From positions 1-54,041 of the forward strand of contig PAVV01000002.1 in assembly GCA_002713185.1 (NCBI GenBank): 54,041 nucleotides of DNA, given 5' to 3'. The translations under genes were made by a program, and so were the position numbers. The DNA is from Methanobacteriota archaeon (lineage in GTDB: Archaea; Thermoplasmatota; Poseidoniia; Poseidoniales; Thalassarchaeaceae). Position 1 is the first letter of the stretch, and each line of letters begins with the position of its first letter. The notes below the pieces were generated by a model. That model saw only the letters and a list, made by a program, of their open reading frames with translations. It was not told the DNA's origin and made no database searches. Below are positions 53,601-54,041 of this stretch, one piece after another.

Positions 53601-54041
53601 TAGAGACGCTAGGTTACCAGAGCCCCTGTTTACGGCAATCGCATGTAATAAAATGGTCGCAATCAGAATCATAACCGCTACTCCCATCTCCCCAAATTCA
53701 GTTCCTGCAGCGGAACCAATGGCCAATAGGACAAGCGTAGATTGAGCCGCAATAGCATCATGGTCATGCCTGTATGCAATCCAGATGTTTAGGCCCACAA
53801 GCAATAGGAGCAAAACCCCCAAAGCCAAATCATCATCAATAATGCCCCAGCTTCTTAGCTCTATAGCAAGCCCGTATAGAACCTTCATTGAGATAATTAT
53901 CCAAGTTACTCCAAGCAAAGACATGTTCTTTTTTGGAATCCAAATCTCCCCTAAAGCAAAGCCAACTAATGCTAGAATTAGTAGCGAAAATGCACCCGGA
54001 AGAGGATTGAAAGTTCTTCCAATTTGAATACTGATTGCACT
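50622..54041 (-). CDS. Giant polytopic membrane protein, truncated by the window edge
   Basis: At least 1139 residues and about thirty hydrophobic helices in near-continuous array. The frame stays open without a stop to 54041, so the ATG at 53924 is not necessarily the start; the extra 39 codons are hydrophobic and in style (FNPLPGAFSLLILALVGFALGE). A soluble stretch with KKKREKSESKDPAE lies about two-thirds along. The layout recalls large predicted membrane proteins of the DUF2339 kind, but I do not see a decisive motif and make no functional claim. First gene of the minus-strand run that continues to pantoate kinase. Confidence 0.7.
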   Translation of the reverse strand, partial: SAISIQIGRTFNPLPGAFSLLILALVGFALGEIWIPKKNMSLLGVTWIIISMKVLYGLAIELRSWGIIDDDLALGVLLLLLVGLNIWIAYRHDHDAIAAQSTLVLLAIGSAAGTEFGEMGVAVMILIATILLHAIAVNRGSGNLASLGIASSNLWIGMHAVTTKFEIGPLEVLPIEGDLLLFLLLMSVTSLNALMAAKFAKKENWFSKGFETLGLGKPGLWGVSISLGMIGAMLAVASNREELGYALGMVTFLGGAFGGSYLVVRGVESKRVWFPLTISGVLLTGVLLGGDIAENLMGFSSYEIFTVFGAITTVFVILRDQSSVTDRVLWVGSVAILSILILLVPTDSSSQGRDGLVLLSMLSILHLGTGFLAVYRKSPSLSGVTVLLPWTWILIGKICEEVVRTVMLANEVSETITIFVFDPMPLFFYFVVSSILMFVVNSRVGESGVNLASGFLGTSELSASIRDSGILNLWSIGLWLPMVTIIFMAQFDGFTDFSLVSLLAIIAALHVFSHLAGFRIGGAIGILLVLTFATVIIQWNHGLESPLMILVCLTIALILYFGSDSLFGVGIGLMSCPMLVYITGREPHQTLESTDLASDFIQWLDISSSLNTEVIAIVCTSILLAVYLPRAERMEDILKPATSALILLVITNSITFVYGQIIHQIISGSIFVGASIWLISRGEIRTELRSVAKRDSLVSLAGSSESISYDGNLSIYRPRLAEMAELRKKKREKSESKDPAELLISNLTHTPVVGLAVLLIVITVTILFSAISPQPYALLASGAFCSIIVLLIRNRTRGLELELPHILGIEMPIATVILGMCLAFVTGHVIPAGSSPYELLDLAVVSVLSLVLCSISLLHHSNILDRIDIAIDWFVFPLLISRGIGAVILGSLPFPLMVNPMDGSTLNWVGPWMLVESLLVLCVVLGVWVEQKREQLGRKGSSGLFLGRRTISIVLMSFGPAGLLAAITSSYSSVRLGQSSGLGLAILGIVMSLISIAEWSSAVNQSLDILVMTIGIILIICCALTVPLELERWTMTFAVDGHILVVFGAFLIGQNNSLWFPIMMILMSTTVWVVGILQLRRGLRIWGLADLIAAILFAIVFASTQIDQQEVLLGMTILALELGIVAWLGIANQEELSRD

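Noticed and set aside
1-54041. Mobile elements, CRISPR arrays, defence islands
   Set aside because: No transposase, integrase, direct-repeat array, Cas or restriction gene was recognised anywhere in the window.

Overview
The window looks like a chromosome fragment of a planktonic euryarchaeon, most probably of the Poseidoniia (Marine Group II/III). The information-processing genes are archaeal: MCM helicase, GatE, Trm1, Pth2, type 2 methionine aminopeptidase, RNA polymerase subunit D in an S13-S4-S11-RpoD string, and pantoate kinase. Mixed with them are bacterial-type genes: an AceE-type pyruvate dehydrogenase E1, a bacterial-type leucyl-tRNA synthetase, a BolA/CGFS-glutaredoxin pair and an NfuA. 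That mixture and the tight packing with many overlapping ends fit surface-ocean Poseidoniia, but the taxon is an inference from gene content. I see no rRNA, recognisable tRNA, CRISPR array, transposase, integrase or prophage.

Layout. 1-5.1 kb: PAC2 protein, NfuA, MoaA, Trm1 and PurM. 5.2-13.7 kb: a branched-chain amino-acid type ABC transporter made of a chimeric lipoprotein, a fused LivH-LivM permease and two ATPases; a perfect 13-bp hairpin separates the lipoprotein gene from the permease gene. 13.7-16 kb: a hydrolase/coiled-coil/helix-hairpin-helix fusion and a PPC-domain protein. 16-22 kb: MCM, GatE, a DUF4430 lipoprotein with an ECF S component (probably vitamin uptake), and Pth2. 22.0-22.7 kb: no credible protein gene, but a set of GC-rich hairpins whose loops are stable tetraloops only when read on the minus strand, ending in a T-run; this is probably a large undescribed structured RNA. 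22.7-30.2 kb: beta-propeller, M32 carboxypeptidase, ferritin-like protein, STAND ATPase, thioredoxin, Rpe, BolA, CGFS glutaredoxin and an EamA transporter. 30.4-34.5 kb: a minus-strand run (Upf1-like helicase, RDD protein, Sua5, Map2). 34.6-39.6 kb: zinc-ribbon protein, GNAT, AceE and a LETM1-like protein. 39.6-44.7 kb: metallo-beta-lactamase-fold hydrolase, LeuRS, DCC protein and an archaeal homologue of the human nuclease CDIN1 (C15orf41). 44.7-54 kb: a minus-strand run of a giant membrane protein (open at the right edge), an FKBP-like membrane-anchored protein, a THUMP-like methyltransferase, S13, S4, S11, RpoD and pantoate kinase.

The strongest signals are four. First, the binding lipoprotein at 5190-8417 carries a family-3 solute-binding domain whose halves are in swapped order, ahead of two tandem Liv-type domains. 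Second, there is a structured RNA candidate at 22004-22600. Third, the archaeal CDIN1-like nuclease has its TPD and DxK active-site motifs intact. Fourth, a serine hydrolase is fused to a coiled coil and duplicated HhH modules. Family names are from recognition of motifs by eye; no database search was run.
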